Assembly (NCBI RefSeq): GCF_003340345.1
Contig: NZ_PPTQ01000022.1
Span: forward strand, 1-39,216
From: Paraeggerthella hongkongensis
Lineage (GTDB): Bacteria; Actinomycetota; Coriobacteriia; Coriobacteriales; Eggerthellaceae
Reading direction: 5' to 3'
DNA: 39,216 nt
Shown here: positions 16,342-24,842 of the stretch, in pieces
Numbering within the stretch: the first letter of the stretch is position 1
Layout of the letters: every line of letters starts with the position of its first letter
Translations under genes and position numbers: made by a program
Notes under the pieces: generated by a model
The model's input: only the letters and a program-made list of their open reading frames with translations
What the model was told of the DNA's origin: nothing
Database searches by the model: none

Positions 16342-16366
16342 CGCCCTCGTATCGGGGGCGTTTTGC
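16342..16366 (+). terminator. Intrinsic terminator after the small membrane protein
   Basis: CGCCCTCG pairs with CGGGGGCG (one T-G pair) around a TAT loop, followed by TTTTGCTT. It separates the small gene from the sortase-pur block. Confidence 0.8.
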
Positions 16367-16457
16367 TTATTATGGTAACGGTCTGGCAGCAGCGGGCGCG
16401 CCAAACGGTCGAGGACGAAACAACGCCCGCGGTTCGACGTTCCTTTGAAAGGCGAAC

Positions 16458-17708
16458 ATGACCGACTATCGACAGTATCCCGATCCCGAGCCGCGCGGTC
16501 GTCACGCTCGCGCCCGGGTTCAGCAGGAAGCTGCGCACCGGCAAGCCGCAGGCCCCGACGCTCGAAGCGCTCCCGCGTCCCGACAGCCCGGCCAGGGGCA
16601 GCCGTCGCCGCAGTACCAGGCGCCCCGTCAACAGGCGCCGCGCCAGCAGGCGCCGCGTCCGGCGCAGCCCTACGCGCAGCCGACGCAGCAGCAGGCTGCG
16701 TATCGGCCCCAACCTCAACCTCATCAGCAGGCATATCGTCCCGTGCAGCCCCAGGCGGGGCAGCAGGCGTACCGTCCGGCACCGGCTTCGTACGGATACG
16801 GCGGCGCCGGCAGGGGCCCGAACGGACCTGGGCCGAACGGCTCCGGGGCGAACGGGCGCAAGAAAAAGGGCGGGCCGTGGCGCGTGGTCTTCTGGATCGC
16901 GCTCGTGGTGTTCGTGGTGGCCCTGGCTGCCCTCGGCGCCATCGGATTCAGCTATTGGCAGGGCCAGCAGACGTACAAGGAAGTGGCCCAAGACGGCTTC
17001 AATCCGCCTGCGGACGTCGAAGGGACGTCGCTTGCCGACTTCACGGTGGATTGGGACGCGCTGAAGGCCATCAACCCCGATACGGTGGGCTGGATCTACG
17101 TGCCGGGCACGAACATCAACTACCCGATCGTGCACACGACCGACAACGAGAAGTACCTGACGCATGACTTCAAGGGTTCGGAGGGCTGGATCGCCACGTT
17201 CGGCGCTATTTTCCTGGCAGCCGAGAACGCCGGCGACTTCTCCGATGCGAACAACATCGTGTACGGGCATCACCTCAACGACGGATCCATGTTCGCGGCC
17301 ATTGCCGGCATGGACGATCCGGCGGCGTTCAACGCCAGCCGCACCATCTACATCCTCACGCCGCAGGGCAACGTCAAGCTGACCACGTTCTCGCTCGTGC
17401 ATTGCGCCGCCGACGACCCGCTTGCGCAAACCGCGTTCGCGTCCGAAGAGGAGCGCGTGGCCTACGTCCAGGACAAGATCGACCGTTCCGTGGTGAGCGT
17501 GTCCGACCTTCCCGACGCTGCGGACATGAAGCAGACCTTCACGTTCGCCACGTGCGACAACCTGCCGACCGATGGTCGCTGGGTGCTGTTCGGCTACGTG
17601 GCCGACTCCACGATCGGGCCTGCGCCCGCCGACGCGGCCGAAGGCGGTTTGGCCGACCCCGACGCTGCGGCCGCCGTGGGCGACGCGTCGAAGGAGATCG
17701 CCTCATGA
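16458..17708 (+). CDS. Class B-like sortase with Gln/Pro-rich N-terminus
   Basis: Sortases are membrane cysteine transpeptidases that attach proteins to the cell wall or to pili. The catalytic triad is visible: H271 in YGHHL, C366 in TFATC and R374 in DGRW. The VGWIYVPGTNINYPIV and NIVYGHHL blocks fit class B. Residues 1-135 are an unusual Gln/Pro/Arg/Tyr-rich cytoplasmic region with repeated QQAPR and QQAYRP units, then a Lys patch, then one membrane span at about 141-165 (VVFWIALVVFVVALAAL). The protein has 416 residues against about 230-250 for a plain SrtB. ATG 16458 follows GAAAGG. TATTAT at 16368-16373 is a possible -10. The stop overlaps the purF start (ATGA). No LPxTG-type substrate is visible in the window. 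Confidence 0.9.
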   Translation: MTDYRQYPDPEPRGRHARARVQQEAAHRQAAGPDARSAPASRQPGQGQPSPQYQAPRQQAPRQQAPRPAQPYAQPTQQQAAYRPQPQPHQQAYRPVQPQAGQQAYRPAPASYGYGGAGRGPNGPGPNGSGANGRKKKGGPWRVVFWIALVVFVVALAALGAIGFSYWQGQQTYKEVAQDGFNPPADVEGTSLADFTVDWDALKAINPDTVGWIYVPGTNINYPIVHTTDNEKYLTHDFKGSEGWIATFGAIFLAAENAGDFSDANNIVYGHHLNDGSMFAAIAGMDDPAAFNASRTIYILTPQGNVKLTTFSLVHCAADDPLAQTAFASEEERVAYVQDKIDRSVVSVSDLPDAADMKQTFTFATCDNLPTDGRWVLFGYVADSTIGPAPADAAEGGLADPDAAAAVGDASKEIAS

Positions 17709-19192
17709 GCATGGCTGCGTTTCCGGGCGAGCGCCCCGATCGCCTTGAGGAGGAGTGCGCCGTATTCGGCGTGTTCGCTCCCGGCGAGGGCGAGGACGTT
17801 GCCCGTATGGCGTGCTTCGGCCTGCAGGCGCTTCAGCATCGCGGGCAGGAAAGCGCGGGCATTGCGGTGGGCGACGGCGAAACCGTTATGGTTGCCAAGG
17901 ACTTGGGCCTGGTCACGCAGGTGTTCGACGAAGCGAGCCTGGCAGCGCTCGACGGGTTCGTAGCCGTGGGGCACGCCCGGTACTCCACAAGCGGCGCCGC
18001 GGCGTCGTGGGAGGCTGCGCAGCCGCATATCTCGGCCATCGACGAAGTGCTGATCGCGCTTGCGCACAACGGCACGCTCGTGAACACGAACGCGCTGCGC
18101 GCGCGCCTGGTGGGCGAGGGCGTGCAATTCCGCGCCGGTACCGACAGCGAAGTGGCTGCGAAGGCCATCGGGTGGGTCACGCAGGAAACGCACCATCTGC
18201 GCAACGGCATCCGCTACGCGATGGAGCATCTGGAGGGCGCGTACGCCATGGTGCTGGCCAGCCCCGACTCGCTGTACGCGTTTCGCGACCCGAACGGCAT
18301 ACGCCCCTTGTGCATCGGCCAGCTTCCCGACGGTCGCGGTTGGGCGGTGTCGAGCGAGACGTGCGGGCTGGACATCGTGGGCGCAACGTACCTGCGCGAC
18401 GTGGAGCCGGGCGAGATCGTCCGCTTCAGCCGCGAGGGCATGCACTCCGAGCAGGGCGTACCCGCGGGCACGCGCGCATCCTGCATATTCGAGTACGTGT
18501 ACTTCGCGCGCCCGGATAGCGTGATCGACGGGCAGAGCGTCTACCAGGCGCGTCGCGCCATGGGGCGCATCCTGGCGCAGGAGGCGCCCGTCGAGGCCGA
18601 TCTGGTGCTGGGCGTGCCCGACTCGGGCGTGCCTTCCGCCATGGGGTTTTCGCAGCAAAGCGGCATCCCGTATTCGGACGGCATCGTGAAGAACCGCTAC
18701 GTGGGCCGCACGTTCATCGAGCCGACTCAGGCCATGCGCCAGTTGGGCATTCGCCTGAAGCTGAACCCGCTGCCCTCGGTTATCCGCGGTCAGCGCCTGG
18801 TGGTCATCGACGACAGCATCGTGCGCGGCAACACGTCGAAGAAGCTGGTGGAGATGCTGCGCGAAGCGGGCGCTGCGGAAGTGCACCTGCGCATCGTGAG
18901 CCCCGAGGTTCTGTGGCCGTGCTTCTACGGCATCGACACCGACACGCGCGATCAGCTGATCGCCGCCAACATGACGCTTGACGAGATGCGCTCTTGGATC
19001 GGGGCCGACTCGCTGGCGTTCATATCGCTGCAGGGTTTGCGGAACGCGTTGCCCGACGTGCGCGAGCAGGGTTTCTGCGAAGCGTGCTTCTCGGGGGACT
19101 ATCCTGTGGCCATTCCCGAATCATTGTTCAAAAAGAGCTTCATGACGAAGAAGGATTTCGCAGAAGCGTACGATAACGAGGCGTCCGTCTGA
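17705..19192 (+). CDS. purF: Amidophosphoribosyltransferase
   Basis: PurF makes phosphoribosylamine from PRPP and glutamine, the first committed step of purine synthesis. A 17-residue propeptide ends at EEE, and C18 (C-AVFGVF) would be the N-terminal nucleophile after cleavage. The PRPP loop is VVIDDSIVRGNTSKK. Cysteines in the contexts SCIFEYVYF, WPCFYG and GFCEACF match the four ligands of the Fe-S cluster in the B. subtilis-type enzyme, so an oxygen-sensitive [4Fe-4S] form is expected. ATG 17705 follows AAGGAG at 17691-17696 and overlaps the sortase stop, which suggests translational coupling. At 495 residues it is full length. Confidence 0.97.
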   Translation: MSMAAFPGERPDRLEEECAVFGVFAPGEGEDVARMACFGLQALQHRGQESAGIAVGDGETVMVAKDLGLVTQVFDEASLAALDGFVAVGHARYSTSGAAASWEAAQPHISAIDEVLIALAHNGTLVNTNALRARLVGEGVQFRAGTDSEVAAKAIGWVTQETHHLRNGIRYAMEHLEGAYAMVLASPDSLYAFRDPNGIRPLCIGQLPDGRGWAVSSETCGLDIVGATYLRDVEPGEIVRFSREGMHSEQGVPAGTRASCIFEYVYFARPDSVIDGQSVYQARRAMGRILAQEAPVEADLVLGVPDSGVPSAMGFSQQSGIPYSDGIVKNRYVGRTFIEPTQAMRQLGIRLKLNPLPSVIRGQRLVVIDDSIVRGNTSKKLVEMLREAGAAEVHLRIVSPEVLWPCFYGIDTDTRDQLIAANMTLDEMRSWIGADSLAFISLQGLRNALPDVREQGFCEACFSGDYPVAIPESLFKKSFMTKKDFAEAYDNEASV

Positions 19193-19215
19193 AGGGCGGC
19201 AAGAAGGAGCTTGAG

Positions 19216-20364
19216 ATGACCGAGAGAATCACCGTGAACGCGAACCAGAACGAGGACGGCCCCCAGATGCCCAGCTGGATGGACGAGGATGCGGTCACGT
19301 ACGCGCAGGCCGGCGTCGATACGGCGGAAGGCGCGCGCGCCGTGGAGGCTATCAAGGGCGTCGTACACGACACGTACCGTCCCGAGGTGGTGGGCGACAT
19401 CGGCGGCTTCGGCGGCCTGTTCTCCATCGCGGCGGCCAAGGACATGGTCGATCCGCTGCTGGTGAGCGGTACCGACGGCGTGGGCACGAAGCTCAAGGTG
19501 GCCCAGCTGGCCGGCAAGCACGACACTGTGGGTATCGACCTGGTGGCCATGTGCGCCAATGACATTCTGGCCACGGGCGCCGAGCCGCTGTTCTTCCTGG
19601 ACTACGTGGCTATCGGCAAGCTGAACGCCGAGAACATGGCCGAGATCGTGGCGGGCATCGGCGAAGGCTGCAAGCAGGCCGGCTGCGCGCTCATCGGCGG
19701 CGAGATGGCCGAGCACCCCGGCGTGATGGATCCGGACGACTACGACCTGTCCGGCTTCTGCGTGGGCGTGGTGGACCGCGTGAAGATGCTCGATCCGGCG
19801 GCCGTGCGCGAAGGCGACGTGCTGATCGGCCTGGCGTCGAGCGGCCTGCACTCCAACGGCTACTCGCTGGCGCGCAAGGTGTGCGTGGAGGGCAAGACCC
19901 ACTACGAGCTGCGCATCGAGCGCGATGAGTTGGGCGGAGCCAGCCTGCAGGACGCGCTCTTGGCGCCGACGCGCATCTACGTGAAGCCGGTGCGCGCCGT
20001 GCTGGACGCCTGCCCGAACGCGGTGCGCGCGCTTGCGCACATCACGGGCGGCGGCATCACCGAGAACCTGAACCGCGCGCTGCCGGAGAACGTGGACGCG
20101 CAGGTCGACCTGGGCACGTGGCCGGTGCCTCCCATCGCGAAGTTCGTGTGCGAGGCGGCGCATCTGGACGAGTCCGAGGCGCTCAAGACCTTCAACATGG
20201 GCCTGGGCCTGGTGCTCATCGTGGACCCGGAGCGCGCCGACGAGGTGGAGGCCGCGCTGGCCGAAGCCGGCGAGCAAACCTATCGCGTGGGACGCGTCGT
20301 GTCCGGCGCGGCCGAGGTTCGCTACGCGAACGACGGCGCGCTGTACGGCTACGAAGCGGAATAG
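19216..20364 (+). CDS. purM: Phosphoribosylformylglycinamidine cyclo-ligase (AIR synthetase)
   Basis: PurM closes the imidazole ring, making aminoimidazole ribotide from FGAM with ATP. The fifth-step signatures are present: DIGGFGGLFS, SGTDGVGTKL, DLVAMCANDI and GGEMAEHPG, then SGLHSNGYSLAR and HITGGGI. The protein has 382 residues, slightly long because of about 25 polar residues at the N-terminus. AAGAAGGAG precedes the ATG. It follows purF by 23 bases and precedes purN by 10, so it is inside the purine operon. Confidence 0.97.
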   Translation: MTERITVNANQNEDGPQMPSWMDEDAVTYAQAGVDTAEGARAVEAIKGVVHDTYRPEVVGDIGGFGGLFSIAAAKDMVDPLLVSGTDGVGTKLKVAQLAGKHDTVGIDLVAMCANDILATGAEPLFFLDYVAIGKLNAENMAEIVAGIGEGCKQAGCALIGGEMAEHPGVMDPDDYDLSGFCVGVVDRVKMLDPAAVREGDVLIGLASSGLHSNGYSLARKVCVEGKTHYELRIERDELGGASLQDALLAPTRIYVKPVRAVLDACPNAVRALAHITGGGITENLNRALPENVDAQVDLGTWPVPPIAKFVCEAAHLDESEALKTFNMGLGLVLIVDPERADEVEAALAEAGEQTYRVGRVVSGAAEVRYANDGALYGYEAE

Positions 20365-20374
20365 GAGAATTCGC

Positions 20375-20986
20375 ATGACCACGCCGCTTACGATAGGCGT
20401 GCTGCTGAGCGGCAGCGGCACGAACCTGCAAGCTATCATCGATGCCGTGCGCGACGGGTTGCCGGTGAACGTCGCGTGCGTGGTGTCGTCGCGTCCCGAC
20501 GCGTACGGCATCGAGCGCGCGAAGGCCGCGGGCATCCCGACCGTCGTGCTCAACCGCGACGTGTACGCCGATCCGCTGACTGCCGATGCGCGCATCGTGG
20601 ACGAGCTGCGTGCGGCGGGCGCGGAATACGTGGTCATGGCCGGCTACATGCGCAAGGTTACGCCGGTCATGCTGGACGCGTTCCCGGACCGCGTGCTCAA
20701 CCTGCATCCGGCGCTCCTGCCTGCGTTCAAGGGCGCGCACGCCATCCAGGACGCCTACGATGCGGGCGTGAAGGTGACGGGCGTGACCGTGCATTTCGCG
20801 AACGAGGACTACGACAAGGGACCCATCGTGGCGCAGCGCGCCGTCGAAGTGCGCGAAGGCGACGCGTTGGAGGATTTGGAGGCGCGCATCCATGAGGTGG
20901 AGCACGTCATCTACCCCGAGGTGCTGCGCCAGATCGCCGAGGGCCGCGTGACGGTGGGCGAGGACAGGAAGGTGCATATCGCATGA
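20375..20986 (+). CDS. purN: Phosphoribosylglycinamide formyltransferase
   Basis: PurN transfers a formyl group from 10-formyltetrahydrofolate to GAR, the third step of purine synthesis. The N-terminal loop LLSGSGTNLQA binds substrate phosphate. The catalytic triad N109, H111 and D147 has the same spacing as E. coli N106, H108 and D144. The protein has 203 residues, normal for the family. The ribosome binding site is TAGGAGAA just after the purM stop. Its TGA overlaps the next gene's ATG. Confidence 0.97.
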   Translation: MTTPLTIGVLLSGSGTNLQAIIDAVRDGLPVNVACVVSSRPDAYGIERAKAAGIPTVVLNRDVYADPLTADARIVDELRAAGAEYVVMAGYMRKVTPVMLDAFPDRVLNLHPALLPAFKGAHAIQDAYDAGVKVTGVTVHFANEDYDKGPIVAQRAVEVREGDALEDLEARIHEVEHVIYPEVLRQIAEGRVTVGEDRKVHIA

Positions 20987-21972
20987 TGAGGGACGTGCTC
21001 GCCGCGGTGGCGGCTGATCTGCGGGCGGGCCGCACGCCCGTCCTGTCGGCTGACGACTTCCCGTGTTTTTCAGCGGAGGCCCTTGCGGGCAACCAGCATG
21101 TCGACCCGTCGTACGCGGACGTGATCGCGCGCAGCTTGGGCGAAGCCGACGCCGTCGTGTTCGAGCGCGCCGTGCGCGCCATCGACGAAGGCGACCTTGC
21201 CTGGATAGGCTTCAAGGTGATCTACGATGCACAGCAGGCCCAGGCCAACACCGACAACGAGGTGACGAAGAAGTACGGCGACCAAGGTTCCGCCGACGGC
21301 GAGCCGCTCGTGTTCTTCTGCAACGATGCGAAGGAGATCGTGGCGGCGCGCCCGCATTCCGCACGCGATGCGTTTCAGATGAAGGACGTCACGCGCGGGC
21401 CTTCGATGCACAACGAGCAGTTCGAAGGCCTCACCTGGCTTTCCGTCCCGCTGTTCGAGCAGGTGCGCGTGTGGTTGCTGGGCGCGTCGGACGCGGCCAG
21501 CGAAGTCGCGGCGCTGGCCGCGCACGTGGGCTTTCGCGTGACGGTGGTCGACTACGACCCCGCGTACGTGAGCGAAGCCCGCTTCCCGGACGCCGAGCGC
21601 ATCGTCCTTCCCGGCGGCAGCTTCGATGCGCTGGACCAGTTGTCCTGCACGTCGGCGGACTACGTGTGCGTGCTCACGCGCGGCCACATGTTCGACCCCG
21701 AGGCCTGCGTGTGGGAGGCCAAGCACGGCGCGCATTACGTGGGCATGATGGGGTGCGCTGGCAAGAACGATCGCGTGCACGAGCTGGTTTTGGCGGCGGG
21801 CGCCACCGAGGACGACTGGGCGCGCGTCAAGCGCCCCATCGGCTTGAAGTTCGGGGCGAAGACGCCCGCCGAATTGGCGATAGCGATCGTCGGCGAGCTG
21901 GTGGACGTACGCTACCGGCAACGGTACAGTGAAGAAGCCCGCGCCAAGCACGAAAGCAGCTTGGGCAGGTAG
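20983..21972 (+). CDS. XdhC-like protein in the purine operon
   Basis: The C-terminal half (about residues 165-320) fits the XdhC Rossmann domain: VRVWLLGASDAASEVAALAAHVGFRV, then DYVCVLTRGH, then HYVGMMGCAGKNDRV and KRPIGLKFGAKTPAELAIAI. XdhC proteins help insert the sulfurated molybdenum cofactor into xanthine dehydrogenase-type enzymes. The N-terminal half (1-160) does not show the usual XdhC_CoxI motif and I cannot assign it. The gene overlaps purN by ATGA, with two ATG codons in series (20983 and 20986). No molybdenum hydroxylase gene is in the window, so a cofactor-chaperone role is inference only; an unrelated purine-linked redox or NAD-binding role is possible. Confidence 0.8.
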   Translation: MMRDVLAAVAADLRAGRTPVLSADDFPCFSAEALAGNQHVDPSYADVIARSLGEADAVVFERAVRAIDEGDLAWIGFKVIYDAQQAQANTDNEVTKKYGDQGSADGEPLVFFCNDAKEIVAARPHSARDAFQMKDVTRGPSMHNEQFEGLTWLSVPLFEQVRVWLLGASDAASEVAALAAHVGFRVTVVDYDPAYVSEARFPDAERIVLPGGSFDALDQLSCTSADYVCVLTRGHMFDPEACVWEAKHGAHYVGMMGCAGKNDRVHELVLAAGATEDDWARVKRPIGLKFGAKTPAELAIAIVGELVDVRYRQRYSEEARAKHESSLGR

Positions 21973-22079
21973 ATAGAGCGCCGGAGGCAATGCCGGTGCA
22001 GGGCAATAGGGCCCGCAGCGTCGAGTTGTTTCGTCGTTCGCAAGGCGGCGGAACCCAAAAGGAAAGGATGTAAGACCAT

Positions 22080-23648
22080 ATGAGCAATCCGAAGGTCAAG
22101 CGCGTTTTGATGTCCGTTACGGACAAGGCGGGCGTCGTCGATTTCGCCCGCGTCCTCGTGGAGGAGTTCGGAGCGGAGGTCATCTCCACGGGCGGCACGG
22201 CCCGCGTCATCGCGGAGGCCGGCGTGCCGGTCACGCCGATCGACGACGTGACGCAGTTCCCGGAGATGATGGACGGACGCGTGAAGACGCTGCACCCGCG
22301 CGTGCACGGCGGTCTGCTGGCCAAGCGCGACAACGAGGCCCACATGGCCCAGGCGGCCGAGCACGGCATCCAGATGATCGATATGGTGGTCGTGAACCTG
22401 TACGCCTTCGAGAAGACGGTGGCCGGCGGCGCCGACTTCGCAACCTGCATCGAGAACATCGACATCGGCGGCCCGTCCATGCTGCGCTCCGCCGCCAAGA
22501 ACTTCGAGAGCGTGGCCGTGGTCACGCGTCCGGAAACCTACGACGACATCCTGGCCGAGATGCGCGCCAACGATGGCGCCACCACGCGCGACACGCGTGC
22601 GAAGCTGGCGCTCGACGTGTTCCGCACGACGGCCGCCTACGACGGCGCCATCGCCGCCTGGATGGGCGAGCAGCTCGAAGGCGACCAGAAGTACCCGGCC
22701 GCTCGCGCCCTCAACCTGACCAAGGTGCAGGACCTGCGCTACGGCGAGAACCCGCATCAGTCCGCCGCGTTCTACCGTCGCGACAGCTACGCGGGCGCCG
22801 AGCACAGCCTGGCCCACGCCAAGCAGCACCAGGGCAAGGAACTTTCGTACAACAACTACCTGGATCTGGACGCCGCCTGGACGGCCGTGCGCGAGTTCGA
22901 CGAGCCCGCGTGCGTCATCGTGAAGCACCTTACGCCGTGCGGCGTGTGCCAGGACGCCGACCTGGTGGCCGCGTACCAGCGCGCGCATGCGTGCGACCCG
23001 GTCAGCGCGTACGGCGGCGTCATGGCGTTCAACCGTCCGGTCACGTCCGACGTGGTGGTTGCCATCTTCGAGAACAAGCAGTTCGTCGAGGCCATCGTGG
23101 CGCCCGAGTTCGCGGGCGACGCGCTGGACATGTACAGCGCCAAGAAGAACGCGCGTCTCCTGTCCACGGGCGGCGTGAACAAGGCCGGCGGGGAAGTGGA
23201 GTACCGCTCCGTCGAGGGCGGCCTGCTCGTGCAGGATTCCGATGGCGTGCTGGAGGATCCGGCTGCGTTCACGGTTCCCACGAAGCGCCAGCCCACCGAC
23301 GAGGAAATGGCCGAGCTGCTGTTCGCTTGGAGCGTGTGCAAGTCGGTTAAGTCCAACGCCATCGCGCTTACCAAGAACCATGCCACGGTGGGCGTGGGCG
23401 GCGGCCAGCCCAACCGCGTGAACTCCGCGCGCATCGCCGTCGAGCAGGCGGGCGAGCAGGCGAAGGGCTCCGTGGCCGCGTCGGACGCGTTCTTCCCGTT
23501 CCGCGACGGCCTTGACGCTTTGGCCGAGGCCGGCGTGACGGCCATTATCGAGCCGGGCGGATCCATCCGCGACGACGAGGTGATCGCCGCCGCTGACGAG
23601 CACGGCATCGCGCTCGTGTTCACCGGCCATCGCCACTTCAGGCACTAA
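22080..23648 (+). CDS. purH: AICAR transformylase / IMP cyclohydrolase
   Basis: PurH performs the last two steps of IMP synthesis. The N-terminal MGS-like cyclohydrolase domain starts VKRVLMSVTDK and has GGTARVIAEAGV, DGRVKTLHP and HGGLLA. The C-terminal transformylase domain contains YGENPHQSAA, the catalytic KH pair (K282, H283, in VKHLTPCG), and KSNAIALTKN with the terminal PGGSIRDDEVI and FTGHRHFRH. The protein has 522 residues. AAGGAAAGGAT lies 10 bases before the ATG. It is 107 bases downstream of the XdhC-like gene, the only real gap in the pur block; that leader has no purine or ZTP riboswitch signature that I can find. A terminator follows. Confidence 0.97.
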   Translation: MSNPKVKRVLMSVTDKAGVVDFARVLVEEFGAEVISTGGTARVIAEAGVPVTPIDDVTQFPEMMDGRVKTLHPRVHGGLLAKRDNEAHMAQAAEHGIQMIDMVVVNLYAFEKTVAGGADFATCIENIDIGGPSMLRSAAKNFESVAVVTRPETYDDILAEMRANDGATTRDTRAKLALDVFRTTAAYDGAIAAWMGEQLEGDQKYPAARALNLTKVQDLRYGENPHQSAAFYRRDSYAGAEHSLAHAKQHQGKELSYNNYLDLDAAWTAVREFDEPACVIVKHLTPCGVCQDADLVAAYQRAHACDPVSAYGGVMAFNRPVTSDVVVAIFENKQFVEAIVAPEFAGDALDMYSAKKNARLLSTGGVNKAGGEVEYRSVEGGLLVQDSDGVLEDPAAFTVPTKRQPTDEEMAELLFAWSVCKSVKSNAIALTKNHATVGVGGGQPNRVNSARIAVEQAGEQAKGSVAASDAFFPFRDGLDALAEAGVTAIIEPGGSIRDDEVIAAADEHGIALVFTGHRHFRH

Positions 23649-23705
23649 GCCGGCAGCTGGCGCGCGGCCGAAGCCCGCAGCGCCCCCCCCAAGCACGCTT
23701 GATCG

Positions 23706-23741
23706 AAAAGCTGGATCCGCTTGTCGGGTCCAGCTTTTTTT
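23706..23741 (+). terminator. Intrinsic terminator after purH
   Basis: A 13-bp stem, AAAAGCTGGATCC against GGGTCCAGCTTTT (one T-G pair), 7-base loop, with the U tract overlapping the 3' arm. It closes the sortase-pur operon. Confidence 0.9.
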
Positions 23742-23878
23742 GCAGGAAGGGCAACGGCCGCCTTTTCGCATCGATGCCGTAGCCGCGAACGTGTGAGCGT
23801 TTCGGGTATGGTTATGTTCCTTCCTTGTCGTAAAAGGAACATACTCGCACCGGGGGCGCAACGCGCAATGCGCTTCGG

Positions 23879-23884
23879 TATAGT
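23879..23884 (+). promoter_or_regulatory. -10 box TATAGT, possible leaderless start
   Basis: TATAGT ends 7 bases before the A of ATG 23892, so a transcript would begin on or next to the start codon. There is no Shine-Dalgarno sequence before that ATG, which fits leaderless translation. No convincing -35 hexamer is present. Confidence 0.4.
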
Positions 23885-23891
23885 GGGCGGC

Positions 23892-24719
23892 ATGAAGAAA
23901 TCTCAAGCGTTGAACATACTGAACCTGAGCGAGGGGGCTACTGACGACGAGGTCAAAGCCTCGCATCGCAAGCTGGTCATCGCCCATCACCCGGACAAAT
24001 TTCCGCTTGATTCCGCCGAGCGCGCCGAAGCGGAAGAGCTGACCAAGCAAATCAACGAAGCGCGCGACGTGTTGCTCAACCGCTCGTGGACGCCGGAGTT
24101 CGACCCGCGTCGCGACCCGCGCCCCTATGCGGGCAACCCGTACGCGCATCCTACGGCGAACCCGTACGGATCGCCCCAGCAGGTCGAATGGGACCCGTTC
24201 GCGGATTGGCCGTTCGGGCAGGGTTCGTCGCAAGGGCAGGGCCGCACCACCTACGTATGGACCTCGTGGGACGGCGCCCGCTCCGCCGGCGAGGGCGCGC
24301 CCGGCGGCGTGCCGTTCGATCCGTTCGACCCGTTTGCGCCGTTCAGGGCATCGGCTCCTCAGAAAACGCCGGAACAGGTGCGCGATGAGACGCGCCAAAG
24401 CATCAAGAAGGAAGGCGCCGTCGTGGCGGCGAAAGCGGCGGCTTTGGCGGTGTTGAGCTTGGCGGGGTCTCCTGCCACCGGGCTGTTCGTGTACGTGGTG
24501 GCGTCGTTCGTCTACGGGCTGTGGAAGCGTTTGGGCAGCTGTTTGATCGGCTTTTTCGTTCCTATCGCGCTCGTGCTTGCGCCGTTCGTGTTCATGATCG
24601 CGCCGCGGCAAGGTGCGGTGACGATAGGGCTGGGCCTTGCGTTTGCGGTTGCGGTTCTTTTCGACATCACGAACGCGCGCGACCTTGTGCGCGTCTATCG
24701 TGCCGCCGGTCGGGAGTAG
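23892..24719 (+). CDS. J-domain membrane protein
   Basis: The N-terminal ~65 residues form a J domain, the partner module of DnaK-type chaperones: LNLSEGATDDEVKASHRKL, the key HPD at residues 33-35, and helix IV-like QINEARDVLLN. It is followed by a Pro/Tyr/Asn and Asp/Phe-rich linker (DPFDPFAPF) and a hydrophobic C-terminal part with two or three membrane spans (LFVYVVASFVYGLW, CLIGFFVPIALVLAPFVFMIA, VTIGLGLAFAVAVLF). Total length is 275 residues. It lacks the G/F and zinc regions of DnaJ itself, so it is a class C J-protein. No dnaK or grpE is nearby. ATG 23892 is chosen because the J domain starts there; ATG 23868 is an alternative. Confidence 0.75.
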   Translation: MKKSQALNILNLSEGATDDEVKASHRKLVIAHHPDKFPLDSAERAEAEELTKQINEARDVLLNRSWTPEFDPRRDPRPYAGNPYAHPTANPYGSPQQVEWDPFADWPFGQGSSQGQGRTTYVWTSWDGARSAGEGAPGGVPFDPFDPFAPFRASAPQKTPEQVRDETRQSIKKEGAVVAAKAAALAVLSLAGSPATGLFVYVVASFVYGLWKRLGSCLIGFFVPIALVLAPFVFMIAPRQGAVTIGLGLAFAVAVLFDITNARDLVRVYRAAGRE

Positions 24720-24743
24720 GGCTGCCGGGCGCGGGCGCGCCCA

Positions 24744-24752
24744 TGCTATACT
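24744..24752 (+). promoter_or_regulatory. Extended -10 promoter before the ATP-grasp gene
   Basis: TGC followed by TATACT, with no clear -35. It would give a leader of about 85 nt before ATG 24843. Confidence 0.5.
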
Positions 24753-24842
24753 GTTTGTTTGTCGCCGCGCGGTGTTTGCGCCGGCGGATGCGCGAAGCGC
24801 TTCGCATGCTCGAAGCGCACCGATGAAGGAGGATTCGAAGCA

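Noticed and set aside
21973-22079. A ZTP (pfl) or purine riboswitch in the purH leader
   Set aside because: The conserved 3' CCUGGGC-type block of ZTP riboswitches and the purine three-way junction are not present.
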